Positions 1-9,337 of a stretch of 64,000 nt of DNA are shown here, piece after piece (the stretch's first letter is position 1; each line of letters opens with the position of its first letter). The translations under genes and the position numbers were made by a program. Below the pieces are notes generated by a model that was not told where the DNA came from, searched no databases, and saw only the letters and a list, made by a program, of their open reading frames with translations. The stretch lies in the NCBI RefSeq assembly GCF_945915485.1, contig NZ_CAMEFJ010000001.1, forward strand, positions 1 to 64,000. The letters are read 5' to 3'. This DNA comes from an uncultured Agrococcus sp. GTDB lineage: Bacteria > Actinomycetota > Actinomycetes > Actinomycetales > Microbacteriaceae.

Positions 1-63
1 CGCCTGCTCTCGTCCGGTTGTGCTCCAACGCAAGTCACGAGTCCAATCCCTCCTCAGCCCGTT

Positions 64-133
64 ACACTTCTCGGTCTATACATGGCGACACGCCGGTATA
101 TCGCGTTCACTCCACGCATGAACCGAGAAGTGT
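64..133. repeat. 70-nt palindromic dispersed repeat, copy A
   Basis: ACACTTCTCGGTC...(N44)...AACCGAGAAGTGT; shares ends and the core GGCGACACGCCGGTATA with copies at 61192 and 62287. Confidence 0.9.
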
Positions 134-289
134 ATCTGTGTGTCGCGCTGCTCGGTCACTGAACCACGCATCCACAACGATCGGAAGTGCACCAGGCGCC
201 AACTTGCTCTAAGACGCCGTAACTGAACCTGCTCGAAGGCGCATAAACTAAAGCGGAATCTACCCTCGACGCCAGCGCTGGCTCGGACT

Positions 290-368
290 CGGAGCCAGGT
301 AGGTAATCCCGCGAGGCCTCACGAGCTGTCGAGACCTATCACCACCGGCACGAACACCCCGCATCGCA
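290..368. repeat. Imperfect direct repeat, unit 1
   Basis: GGAGCCAGGTAG...ACGAGCTG...CTATC(A)CACCRCCGGCRCGAAYACCCCGCATCGC, also present at 534-610. Confidence 0.6.
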
Positions 369-533
369 GTTGCTTCACTTCGTGCTGGTGTACGGGCGCG
401 CTCGAGTTTTAGAGTGAGGGCCCTTTCGGGCCTTCACCGCGATGCCAGCGCCTGCGCGGCGCGTCCACCGTGGGAACCATTTCTGGTTGCCACTCGCGCC
501 TAGCGCCAGTCGCCGTCTCGGCGACCGAATCGC

Positions 534-610
534 GGAGCCAGGTAGTCATGTCTTCGATACTTACGAGCTGACGTAAGCTATCCACCGCCGGCGCGAATAC
601 CCCGCATCGC
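534..610. repeat. Imperfect direct repeat, unit 2
   Basis: Same block order as 290-368: GGAGCCAGGTAG / ACGAGCTGACG / CTATCCACCGCCGGCGCGAATACCCCGCATCGC. Confidence 0.6.
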
Positions 611-663
611 GGGGCCCGGTGCTCCTCGCGCTAAAGCGCTCGTCAACAAACTCAATCGCCTCG

Positions 664-687
664 GAACAGAACGCAAGCGTTCTGTTC
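664..687 (-). terminator. Candidate hairpin downstream of tRNA-Leu
   Basis: Perfect 11-bp inverted repeat GAACAGAACGC-AA-GCGTTCTGTTC, just 3' of the tRNA on the minus strand; no strong T tract. Confidence 0.45.
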
Positions 688-705
688 TCTCGGATCAATC
701 ATTTG

Positions 706-786
706 TGCCGGTGGTGGGATTCGAACCCACACTCCGTGAGGAAACGCATTTTGAGTGCGCCGCGTCTGCCGTTCCGCCACACCGGC
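706..786 (-). tRNA. tRNA-Leu (anticodon CAA)
   Basis: Minus strand GCCGGTG...CTCAAAA anticodon loop...long variable arm...GGTTCGAATCC T-loop...CACCGGC-A; 7-bp acceptor stem pairs. Confidence 0.93.
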
Positions 787-832
787 TGGAATCCGTTCTG
801 AACGGACCGTGCCATCTTCTAGACTATCGGTT

Positions 833-1459
833 ATGACCGATCCAGAGTTCACCGAGGCCCCGCCTGTCGAAAATGAATCCAGCGCACGGCGCGTTCTCGT
901 AGCAGAAGACGAGTCGCTTATCCGCATGGACATCGTCGAAACCCTACGCGACAGCGGGTTCGATGTTGTCGGCGAGGCGGGTGACGGTGAACAGGCCATC
1001 GAACTGGCCAAGGAGCTTGAGCCCGACCTGGTCGTCATGGATGTGAAAATGCCGAAGATGGACGGCATCACTGCGGCGGAGAAGCTGCAGGAGTCGCGCA
1101 TCCCCGTCGTTATGCTCACCGCGTTCAGCCAGAAGGAACTCGTTGAACGTGCCGGTGAGGCGGGCGCACTCGCGTATGTCGTGAAGCCGTTCAACCAGAA
1201 CGACCTTCTTCCCGCTATCGAGATCGCGTTGGCTCGCCACGATCAGATCGTTGCGCTCGAGGCCGAGGTAGCGGATATGAGCGATCGGTTCGAGACCCGC
1301 AAACTGGTAGATCGGGCCAAGGGTCTCTTGAACCAGCGTATGGGGCTCAGCGAGCCGGAGGCGTTCCGCTGGATTCAGAAGGCCTCAATGGATCGTCGTT
1401 TGACGATGGGCGAGGTTTCCAAGGCCGTTATCGAACAGCTCGAGGGCGGCAAGAAGTAG
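833..1459 (+). CDS. pdtaR: Response regulator with ANTAR RNA-binding domain (PdtaR-like)
   Basis: Receiver motif (LVAEDESLIRMD, VMDVKMPKMDG) and C-terminal ANTAR (AKGLLNQRMGLSEPEAFRWIQKASMDRR); ATG at 833. Confidence 0.88.
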   Translation: MTDPEFTEAPPVENESSARRVLVAEDESLIRMDIVETLRDSGFDVVGEAGDGEQAIELAKELEPDLVVMDVKMPKMDGITAAEKLQESRIPVVMLTAFSQKELVERAGEAGALAYVVKPFNQNDLLPAIEIALARHDQIVALEAEVADMSDRFETRKLVDRAKGLLNQRMGLSEPEAFRWIQKASMDRRLTMGEVSKAVIEQLEGGKK

Positions 1460-1668
1460 CCCGACGCCGTACGCCACTGTCATGCCGTGGCATCGGAGCA
1501 GGCGAATGTTTTGGTGCCGAGATTTCGCCAGGCCTCGCCCGGGGACGCGCCGACGGTTTCCTGTTCCGCTTCTCGTGCTGCATAGCTGCACGGCAGAAGC
1601 AGCAGTGCCCATCGCGGCCGCGTCAGGAACAAGTCGTCAGTTTGTGTAGCGGGAGGGGACTCGCGCCC

Positions 1669-2085
1669 TTAGCGGTCCTTCAGGAAGTTTGTGATCCTTA
1701 TGGTCGAGAGTCGGTTGCCATCGTCATCTGTGCAGACGATCTCGTGAACGCACATCGACCGTCCGAGGTGCACTGCGCGACACTCCGCTTTGACCCAGCC
1801 TTCGCGTATCGATCTCGTATGCGTCGCGTTGATGTCCACGCCGACGGCGTATTTACCGAACGGAACCGCGTGGATGTTTGCTGAGACCGAACCGAGACTC
1901 TCGCCGATGACGCAGTAGGCTCCGCCGTGGACGAGCCCGACGGGCTGGCGGTTGCCTTCCGCGGGCATCCGCGCAACAGAGTGCTCCGCCGACAGTTTCG
2001 TGAACTCAATTCCCATGCGGGCACCGAGTTCGCCCGCGCCCTGCGATTCCAAGAACTGCCGTGCCTGCTCGTCCATCTCAGTCAT
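1669..2085 (-). CDS. PaaI-family hotdog thioesterase
   Basis: MPAEGNRQPVGLVHGGAYCVIGESLGSVSA hotdog motif. Confidence 0.88.
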   Translation of the reverse strand: MTEMDEQARQFLESQGAGELGARMGIEFTKLSAEHSVARMPAEGNRQPVGLVHGGAYCVIGESLGSVSANIHAVPFGKYAVGVDINATHTRSIREGWVKAECRAVHLGRSMCVHEIVCTDDDGNRLSTIRITNFLKDR

Positions 2086-2225
2086 GGAGTCAGTCTTGCA
2101 CGATCATCGATCTGCTTTGGCAACGGGCGATGTCCCGCAGAGTGTGGCCCGCTGCCAGGCGCACAGCCGCGCATCATCGCCAACCTGCGTGTGCGTTGCA
2201 GGAACGTGACAGTAGGCTGGAATCT

Positions 2226-4871
2226 ATGTCGAACGCCGAGCAGCAGACCCTGATGGTCATCGACGGGCATTCGCTTGCCTTCCGAGCCTTCTACGCGCTT
2301 CCCCTGGACAATTTCGTCAACAAGGAGGGGCAGCACACGAACGCGATTCATGGCTTCATCTCCATGTTGCTGAAGATCGTGCGAGATGAATCGCCGACGC
2401 ACCTCGCGGTTGCGTTCGATATTTCACGATTCTCTTTCCGGACCCGGGAGTACGCGGAGTACAAGGGTACTCGCGCGGAGACTCCTCCCGAGTTCAAAGG
2501 CCAGATCCCGCTGCTGCAGGAGGCGCTCAAGGCCATGGGTGTTCCGACGCTCACGAAGGAGGACTACGAGGCGGACGACATCCTGGCGACGCTCGCGAAG
2601 CGCGGCGACGAAGCGGGCATGAAGGTTCTCGTCGTCTCCGGTGATCGAGACACCATTCAGCTGGTCAATGAAGACGTGACGCTGCTGTACCCGGCAGTAC
2701 GCGGTGTCAGCGAGCTGAAGCGCTACACACCCGAGGCTGTTGAAGATCGGTACGGCATCCGTCCCGACCAGTATCCGGATATCGCTGCGCTCGTCGGCGA
2801 GACCAGCGACAATCTCATCGGCGTCGACAAAGTCGGCGAGAAAACGGCTGTGAAGTGGATCACGAAGTACGGTTCGCTCGACAATCTGCTGGCGAACATG
2901 GACGACATCAAGGGCGTTGTCGGAGGCAACCTCCGTGATCAGCAGGATAGAGCGATTCGGAATCGCAAGCTGAACCGTCTCGTCAATGACGTCGATCTGG
3001 GGGTTGAGCCCCTCGAACTCGAGCGACGCCCAATCGATGCTGCTGCGGTGCGGGATGTCTTCTCCCAGAAGCTGAACTTCCGAACGCTGCTCGACCGCGT
3101 CCTGGAGCTTGCGGAAGGAGAGGGGCTGGATGTTCCCGCAACGCCGCAGATTTCGGCACCCGAGCCCGCGAAACTCGTCGATGAGGAGCTCGCGCTCTGG
3201 CTCGAGCGTCACGTAGACGATGTCGCAGTAGCCGTTGCGGCTCCCGCGGGAGTCTTGAATGCATTTGGGCTCGTGCAGGGTGAGGACGCCGTTTTCGTAC
3301 CCTTCGCCTCCGGGACAGGAGACTACGTCGCGCTGCAGGAGTGGCTCGCAAGCGACAATCCGAAGATCACGCACGACGCGAAGGCCGTTGAGCGGGCGCT
3401 GCAGCGCGAGGGGATGACGCTGGGCGGAGTTGTTTGGGACACGAGAACGACCGCATGGCTGCAGCGGCCCTCTGCTCCCGAGAAGACGTATGAGCTCGAC
3501 GCGCTCGCCGAATTCGTGCTGGGGGAGACGCTGCCGGAAAGCGATCCGAACCAATTGCTCCCCGATACCGAACCGGAGTCGGTGACGACACAGGCCTGGA
3601 TGATCGGTCGCATCGCCTCGGAGCAGCGCGAGGTGCTCGACGAGGGTACGAAGAACGTGCTGCAGGATATCGAGATTCCGCTGGTCCGCATTCTCGAGCG
3701 GATGGAGCGGAAGGGAATCGCGGTCGACGCCGGAAAGCTGGATGAGGTGCACGATAGGCTTCGCGAAGAAGCTGCCGAGCACCAACGGGCCGCGTTCGCG
3801 GAGATCGGTCACGAAGTCAACCTCGGCAGCCCGAAGCAGCTGCAGACCGTGCTCTTCGAAGAGCTCGAGATGCCGAAGACACGAGCGACGAAGACCGGGT
3901 ACTCGACGGACGCTGCGGCGCTTGCAGACCTGCAGGATTCGAACCCCCATCCGTTCCTCGGACTGCTGTTGAAGTACCGCGAAGCCACGAAGATCGCGCA
4001 GATGATCGAAAGCCTCCGCAAGGCCGTTCATGACAGCCGCATTCACACGACGTACGACCAGACGGGTTCGGCGACCGGACGCATGTCGTCGAACGATCCG
4101 AACCTGCAGAACATCCCCGCGCGGACGGAGGTGTCGAAGGAGATTCGTGCGGCCTTCACGCACGACGATCGGTTCGAGTCGCTGCTCACCGCCGACTACT
4201 CGCAGATTGAAATGCGCATCATGGCGCACCTCTCCGAGGACCCGGGTCTGATCGAGGCGTTCCACTCGGGAGAGGACCTCCACAGGTTCGTGGGCGCACG
4301 GATCTTCGACGTCCACCCCGAGGATGTCACGCCGGTTATGCGTACGAAGGTCAAGGCGATGAGCTACGGACTCGCCTACGGACTCAGCGCGTTCGGGCTC
4401 TCGAAGCAGTTGCGCATCCCGCAGAGCGAGGCCAAGCAGTTGATGCTCGAGTACTTCGAGCGTTTCGGTGCGGTGCGCGACTACCTTCGCGGTGTCGTTC
4501 TGCAAGCGAAAGAAGACGGTTTCACCACAACGATCTTCGGGCGTCGCAGGCCGTTCCCCGACCTCAAGTCGAGCAACCGGGTGCTGCGAGAGAATGCCGA
4601 GCGAGCAGCCTTGAACTCTCCTATCCAGGGGTCGGCCGCCGACATCATCAAGCGTGCAATGCTGACGATAGAGGGCGAACTCCGCTCACGTGAACTGCAG
4701 AGCAATATGCTGCTCCAGGTGCACGACGAGCTCGTCTTCGAGATCGCTCCGGGAGAGCTCGAGACGGTCAAGGACATCGTTGTGGATGGCATGCGAGGAG
4801 CAGCGGAGCTGTCCGTTCCGTTGGACGTGCAGCTGGGGATCGGCGACAACTGGGATGCTGCCGGGCACTAG
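2226..4871 (+). CDS. polA: DNA polymerase I
   Basis: MVIDGHSLAFRAFYALP 5'-nuclease start; DYSQIEMRIMAHLS and QVHDELVFE polymerase motifs; start at MSNAEQQ. Confidence 0.97.
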   Translation: MSNAEQQTLMVIDGHSLAFRAFYALPLDNFVNKEGQHTNAIHGFISMLLKIVRDESPTHLAVAFDISRFSFRTREYAEYKGTRAETPPEFKGQIPLLQEALKAMGVPTLTKEDYEADDILATLAKRGDEAGMKVLVVSGDRDTIQLVNEDVTLLYPAVRGVSELKRYTPEAVEDRYGIRPDQYPDIAALVGETSDNLIGVDKVGEKTAVKWITKYGSLDNLLANMDDIKGVVGGNLRDQQDRAIRNRKLNRLVNDVDLGVEPLELERRPIDAAAVRDVFSQKLNFRTLLDRVLELAEGEGLDVPATPQISAPEPAKLVDEELALWLERHVDDVAVAVAAPAGVLNAFGLVQGEDAVFVPFASGTGDYVALQEWLASDNPKITHDAKAVERALQREGMTLGGVVWDTRTTAWLQRPSAPEKTYELDALAEFVLGETLPESDPNQLLPDTEPESVTTQAWMIGRIASEQREVLDEGTKNVLQDIEIPLVRILERMERKGIAVDAGKLDEVHDRLREEAAEHQRAAFAEIGHEVNLGSPKQLQTVLFEELEMPKTRATKTGYSTDAAALADLQDSNPHPFLGLLLKYREATKIAQMIESLRKAVHDSRIHTTYDQTGSATGRMSSNDPNLQNIPARTEVSKEIRAAFTHDDRFESLLTADYSQIEMRIMAHLSEDPGLIEAFHSGEDLHRFVGARIFDVHPEDVTPVMRTKVKAMSYGLAYGLSAFGLSKQLRIPQSEAKQLMLEYFERFGAVRDYLRGVVLQAKEDGFTTTIFGRRRPFPDLKSSNRVLRENAERAALNSPIQGSAADIIKRAMLTIEGELRSRELQSNMLLQVHDELVFEIAPGELETVKDIVVDGMRGAAELSVPLDVQLGIGDNWDAAGH

Positions 4872-4929
4872 CACGTTCCGGCCGCGAAGGCGGGTCGGGA
4901 TCGTTCCCGTGCTCGCGTAGGGTTGTCCC

Positions 4930-6597
4930 ATGACACAATCTGCCGAGCAACGACGCGAACAGACACCTATCGACAAGATTGCCGAGACCTATCTGGCCAA
5001 GGCAACTGACCTGACCCCGGAGCTCAGGGTCTACCTGGGAACAGAAGGCGCCAAGTCTGAGTACTCGGACCTGTCGCCGGACGGCGTGACGGCTGGCCGG
5101 CAGCTCTTGAGCGAAACCGCCGCCGAGCTGGAGTCAGAAGAGCCGCTGGATGACATCGACTGGGTTACGAAGACGGATCTGCTGCGGGAGCTGCGCCTCG
5201 AACAGGAAGTGATCGATGCCGAATGGCATCAGCGTGACCTGAACAATCTGGAGTCCCCCGCTCAGCGCACGCGAGAGATATTCGACCTCATGCCCACTTC
5301 GTCGGAGCAGGACTGGGCAGACATCGCGGCCAGGATGCAGAACCTTCCCGCTGCGTTGGACGGCTGGCGGGAGACGCTGCGGACCGGTATCCGGGCGAAG
5401 AACACGCCCGCGCGTCGGCAGGTCGAGAATGTACTCGACCAGCTGCGGCAGTTCGACGACGGTAAGGGGTACTTCCACGATCTTGCGGAGAGTGCCGAGG
5501 TGCCGGATTCGCTGCGCAAGGAGCTCCGCGCCGGAGCAGAGACCGCGACGAGCGCTCAACACGATCTCGCCGCATTCTTCCGGGATGAGCTCCTACCCCA
5601 CGCGCGGGAAGAGGACGCGGTCGGGCGCGAGCTGTACTCGCTCATGTCCAGGCGATTCCTGGGTGCTGTCGTCGATCTCGATGAAACCTACGAGTGGGGC
5701 ATCGAGGAGCTCGAGCGGATGAAGTCCGAGCAGGAGAGGATCGCGGGCGAGATCAAGCCCGGTGCAACGGTGCAGGAGGCGATCGAGCACCTTGACCGCG
5801 ACTCCAGCAGGAAGATTCACGGAACGGATGCCCTCAAGGCCTGGATGCAGCGCACAAGCGACGAGGCAGTAGAAGAGCTCGGCAGGGTCCATTTCGACAT
5901 CGCGGAGCCGATCAAAGATCTCGAGTGCATGATCGCGCCCAGCCAGACGGGAGCGATCTACTACACGCCGCCGGCCGACGACTTCTCCCGCCCGGGCCGT
6001 ATGTGGTGGTCGGTCCCCGAAGGCATCACGGAGTTCGACACCTGGCGAGAGCTGACCACGGTCTACCACGAGGGTGTACCCGGACACCATCTCCAGCTGG
6101 CGCAGGCGGTGTACAACAAGGACAGCCTGAACTCGTGGCGTCGCATAGCGGGAACATCGGGTCACGCCGAGGGATGGGCGCTCTACGCCGAACGGTTGAT
6201 GGAGTCTCTCGGTTATCTCGACGACCCGGCGGACCGGTTGGGGATGCTCGACGGTCAGCGGATGCGGGCCGCACGCGTCGTCCTCGACATCGGCGTGCAC
6301 CTCGGCAAGCCGCGTCTCGACGGCACGGGCACGTGGGACTTCGACTACGCTTTCGAATTCATGAAGAGCAACGTGAACATGAACGAGCCGTTCGTCCGGT
6401 TCGAAGTGAACCGGTACTTCGGTTGGCCGGGGCAGGCGCCTTCGTACAAGATCGGCCAGCGTATTTTCGAACAGCTTCGTGACGAGGCCGAAGAGATGGC
6501 GGGCGCGGCCTTCGACCCCAAGGAGTTCCACATGCGGGTACTGAACATCGGCGGAGTCGGACTCGACACTCTGCGCGCGGCCGTCAAACGCGGCTAA
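4930..6597 (+). CDS. DUF885 domain-containing protein
   Basis: TVYHEGVPGHHLQLAQA (HEGxPGHH) signature. Confidence 0.9.
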   Translation: MTQSAEQRREQTPIDKIAETYLAKATDLTPELRVYLGTEGAKSEYSDLSPDGVTAGRQLLSETAAELESEEPLDDIDWVTKTDLLRELRLEQEVIDAEWHQRDLNNLESPAQRTREIFDLMPTSSEQDWADIAARMQNLPAALDGWRETLRTGIRAKNTPARRQVENVLDQLRQFDDGKGYFHDLAESAEVPDSLRKELRAGAETATSAQHDLAAFFRDELLPHAREEDAVGRELYSLMSRRFLGAVVDLDETYEWGIEELERMKSEQERIAGEIKPGATVQEAIEHLDRDSSRKIHGTDALKAWMQRTSDEAVEELGRVHFDIAEPIKDLECMIAPSQTGAIYYTPPADDFSRPGRMWWSVPEGITEFDTWRELTTVYHEGVPGHHLQLAQAVYNKDSLNSWRRIAGTSGHAEGWALYAERLMESLGYLDDPADRLGMLDGQRMRAARVVLDIGVHLGKPRLDGTGTWDFDYAFEFMKSNVNMNEPFVRFEVNRYFGWPGQAPSYKIGQRIFEQLRDEAEEMAGAAFDPKEFHMRVLNIGGVGLDTLRAAVKRG

Positions 6598-6627
6598 TGC
6601 GTAATCGAAGCTCTCCTTCCCGTGTGA

Positions 6628-6694
6628 CCCGATTTGTGTCAAGAAAGTTGCGTTGTGGACACAACACCTTGCAACTTTTTCGACACAAGCGGGG
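6628..6694. repeat. 67-nt palindromic intergenic element between the DUF885 gene and rpsA
   Basis: Arms CCCGATTTGTGTCAAGAAAGTTGC / GCAACTTTTTCGACACAAGCGGGG (19/24 complementary) with internal palindrome GTTGTG-GA-CACAAC. Confidence 0.7.
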
Positions 6695-6855
6695 AGGTTG
6701 AGGGGCCTCGGCTGACGGCGTGGCGGGCGGTTGTTCGGGGCGCTGCGGGCATGTACGATTGGTAGGTCATCCCTGGGTGGGTGACACAACCATGTCCATT
6801 GCCGGTAGCAATCCGTGCTTCCGGCCCGATTCATCCATTAAAGGTTTACCACCAT

Positions 6856-8310
6856 ATGACCACTGCAGAGACCAAGGCTCCCAAGCAGGTCGCTGTGAAC
6901 GACATCGGTTCGTCCGATGACTTCATGGCCGCCGTTGAGAAGACCCTGAAGTTCTTCAACGACGGCGACCTTATCGAGGGCACCGTCGTCAAAATCGACC
7001 GTGACGAAGTGCTGCTCGACGTGGGCTACAAGACCGAGGGCGTCGTTCCCTCGCGTGAGCTCTCAATCAAGCATGACGTTGACCCGAACGAGGTCGTCGA
7101 AGTTGGCGACAGCGTCGAGGCACTCGTCCTCCAGAAAGAGGACAAGGAAGGCCGCCTGATCCTGTCGAAGAAGCGTGCGCAGTACGAGCGCGCTTGGGGC
7201 GACGTCGAGAAGATCAAGGAAGAGGATGGCGTCGTCACCGGCACCGTCATCGAGGTGGTCAAGGGCGGCCTCATCGTCGACATCGGCCTGCGAGGCTTCC
7301 TGCCCGCATCGCTCATCGAGCTGCGTCGCGTTCGCGACCTCACACCGTACCTCGGCCAGGAGATCGAGGCGAAGATCCTCGAGCTCGACAAGAACCGCAA
7401 CAACGTCGTTCTCTCGCGCCGCGCGCTGCTCGAGCAGACGCAGTCCGAGACCCGCAGCCAGTTCCTCGACGGTCTGCAGAAGGGCCAGATCCGCAAGGGT
7501 GTCGTCTCGTCGATCGTCAACTTCGGTGCGTTCGTCGACCTCGGTGGCGTTGACGGACTCGTCCACGTCTCCGAGCTGTCCTGGAAGCACATCGAGCACG
7601 CCAGCGAGGTTGTCTCCGTGGGTGACGAGGTCACCGTCGAGATTCTGACCGTCGAGCGCGATCGCGAGCGTGTCTCGCTCTCGCTCAAGGCGACGCAGGA
7701 GGACCCGTGGCAGGTATTCGCCCGTACCCACGCAATCGGTCAGGTTGCTCCGGGTAAGGTCACGAAGCTCGTCACCTTCGGCGCGTTCGTTCGCGTTGCC
7801 GACGGCATCGAGGGCCTCGTGCACATCTCGGAGCTGTCGAGCCGTCACGTCGAGACGGCCGACCAGGTCGTCTCGGTCGGCGACGAGGTCTTCGTCAAGA
7901 TCATCGACATCGACCTGGAGCGCCGTCGTATCTCCCTGTCGCTCAAGCAGGCCAACGAGGGCGTCGACGCCGACTCGACCGAGTTCGACCCGGCGCTCTA
8001 CGGCATGATCGCCGAGTACGACGACGAGGGCAACTACAAGTTCCCCGAGGGCTTCGACCCGGAGACGAACGAGTGGAAGGAAGGCTTCGACACACAGCGC
8101 GAAGCCTGGGAGGCCGAGTACGCCGCCGCCGAGTCGCGCTGGGAGGCGCACAAGGCTCAGGTCGCAGCCGCTCGCGAGGCAGAAGCGGAGACCGCCAACA
8201 CTGGCGGTGGCACCGGTAACTTCACCTCGGATGCCGACTCGTCCGGCACGCTCGCCGATGACGAAGCGCTCGCTGCGCTGCGCGAGAAGCTGACCGGCGG
8301 AGACCGCTAG
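6856..8310 (+). CDS. rpsA: 30S ribosomal protein S1
   Basis: Four S1 repeats (e.g. GTVVKIDRDEVLLDVGYKTEGVVP, GVVSSIVNFGAFVDLGGVDGLVHVSELS). Confidence 0.97.
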   Translation: MTTAETKAPKQVAVNDIGSSDDFMAAVEKTLKFFNDGDLIEGTVVKIDRDEVLLDVGYKTEGVVPSRELSIKHDVDPNEVVEVGDSVEALVLQKEDKEGRLILSKKRAQYERAWGDVEKIKEEDGVVTGTVIEVVKGGLIVDIGLRGFLPASLIELRRVRDLTPYLGQEIEAKILELDKNRNNVVLSRRALLEQTQSETRSQFLDGLQKGQIRKGVVSSIVNFGAFVDLGGVDGLVHVSELSWKHIEHASEVVSVGDEVTVEILTVERDRERVSLSLKATQEDPWQVFARTHAIGQVAPGKVTKLVTFGAFVRVADGIEGLVHISELSSRHVETADQVVSVGDEVFVKIIDIDLERRRISLSLKQANEGVDADSTEFDPALYGMIAEYDDEGNYKFPEGFDPETNEWKEGFDTQREAWEAEYAAAESRWEAHKAQVAAAREAEAETANTGGGTGNFTSDADSSGTLADDEALAALREKLTGGDR

Positions 8311-8328
8311 GCGAAACGCATGAACGGG

Positions 8329-8356
8329 AGGGGCTCGGTTACGACCGGGCCCCTTT
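8329..8356 (+). terminator. Rho-independent-like terminator after rpsA
   Basis: AGGGGCTCGGTTACGACCGGGCCCCTTTC hairpin followed by TTTC. Confidence 0.7.
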
Positions 8357-8374
8357 CATCTGCGCCGCCATCCG

Positions 8375-9337
8375 TTACGGAAGCGGGAATCGCTCGGCTG
8401 TCGTCAAAGCGAGATCACGGAGGTACCCGTGTTCACGAGCATCCGCCCATCCATCGGCGTCTGTGTCCTCGAGCACCCACGTGCCCTCTTCCCACAGCAT
8501 GTGCCGCAGGGCGGCCGGCCAGAGACGGCGCTCACGGTCGGTCAGCGTGATGTGCTGTTCGTAGCCGCTGTAGAACGCGAGCCACTCCTCATCGCTGAAC
8601 ATCCTCGCGGGAGCATCGGGGGCCTCCCTGTGAAAGAGCACAATGGCCATGGCGAGTTCGAATAGCCGCGGTTCATAGCCACCGTTGTCGGGGTCGATCA
8701 ACACGACGCCGTGCGGCGAATGCACGATATTGGTGGCTCTGAAGTCGCTCGAAAGCACGGCGCGGGGGAGCGGTGCATTCGCATCCTCCTCTCGCAGTGC
8801 GGGGAGCGAATCGTCCCACCACAGCTGGCCGAGTGCGCGCACTGAGCGCATCGCTTGTTCTCCGAGTTGCTCGGGCAGGATGTCCGCGAGCGTGTTCAGA
8901 TCCGTCTCGACGTCGGCCCATGCGGTGTCCGGGAACTCGTACTGCCGCATCGCTGCGGTCAAGTCTTGCGGGAGCGGCACGGCATGGATGCGACCGAGCA
9001 AGTCACCCGCGGCTCGAGCATCGCCCTCCCCGCCGCGGTACGGATCACCGGCGATGAACGGATACACAACCCACCAGTCGTCTCCGACTTGCTGAGGGTT
9101 CTCCTGCGGGAGCGGAACCGGTGCCACGATGGGAACTCCATCACGCTCCACAGCGGTTGTCCAGGCCGCCATGGCCAGAGCCCGCTCACGAGAGTCTGCC
9201 GTGCGTTTGACCACGATCTGTTGACCTTCAGAGCTTCTTCCTCGCAATACGGTCGCCCACGGCGTAAGCGATTCGCTGTCGACGAAGTCCAGGCCGAAGG
9301 CCTTCGCCAGCTCCTCGGAAGTCGGAGTCTGCGTCAC
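8375..9337 (-). CDS. Phosphotransferase family protein (macrolide 2'-phosphotransferase/APH-like)
   Basis: APH-like VLSSDFRATNIVHSPHGVVLIDPDNGGYEPRLFELAMA; probable GTG start at 9337. Confidence 0.78.
   Translation of the reverse strand: MTQTPTSEELAKAFGLDFVDSESLTPWATVLRGRSSEGQQIVVKRTADSRERALAMAAWTTAVERDGVPIVAPVPLPQENPQQVGDDWWVVYPFIAGDPYRGGEGDARAAGDLLGRIHAVPLPQDLTAAMRQYEFPDTAWADVETDLNTLADILPEQLGEQAMRSVRALGQLWWDDSLPALREEDANAPLPRAVLSSDFRATNIVHSPHGVVLIDPDNGGYEPRLFELAMAIVLFHREAPDAPARMFSDEEWLAFYSGYEQHITLTDRERRLWPAALRHMLWEEGTWVLEDTDADGWADAREHGYLRDLALTTAERFPLP

Noticed and set aside
18-212. 64-aa ORF at window start
   Set aside because: It reads through repeat copy A and has no protein-like features; probably non-coding.
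2424-4505. 693-aa antisense ORF spanning polA
   Set aside because: Shadow of polA codon bias; no domain-like motif.
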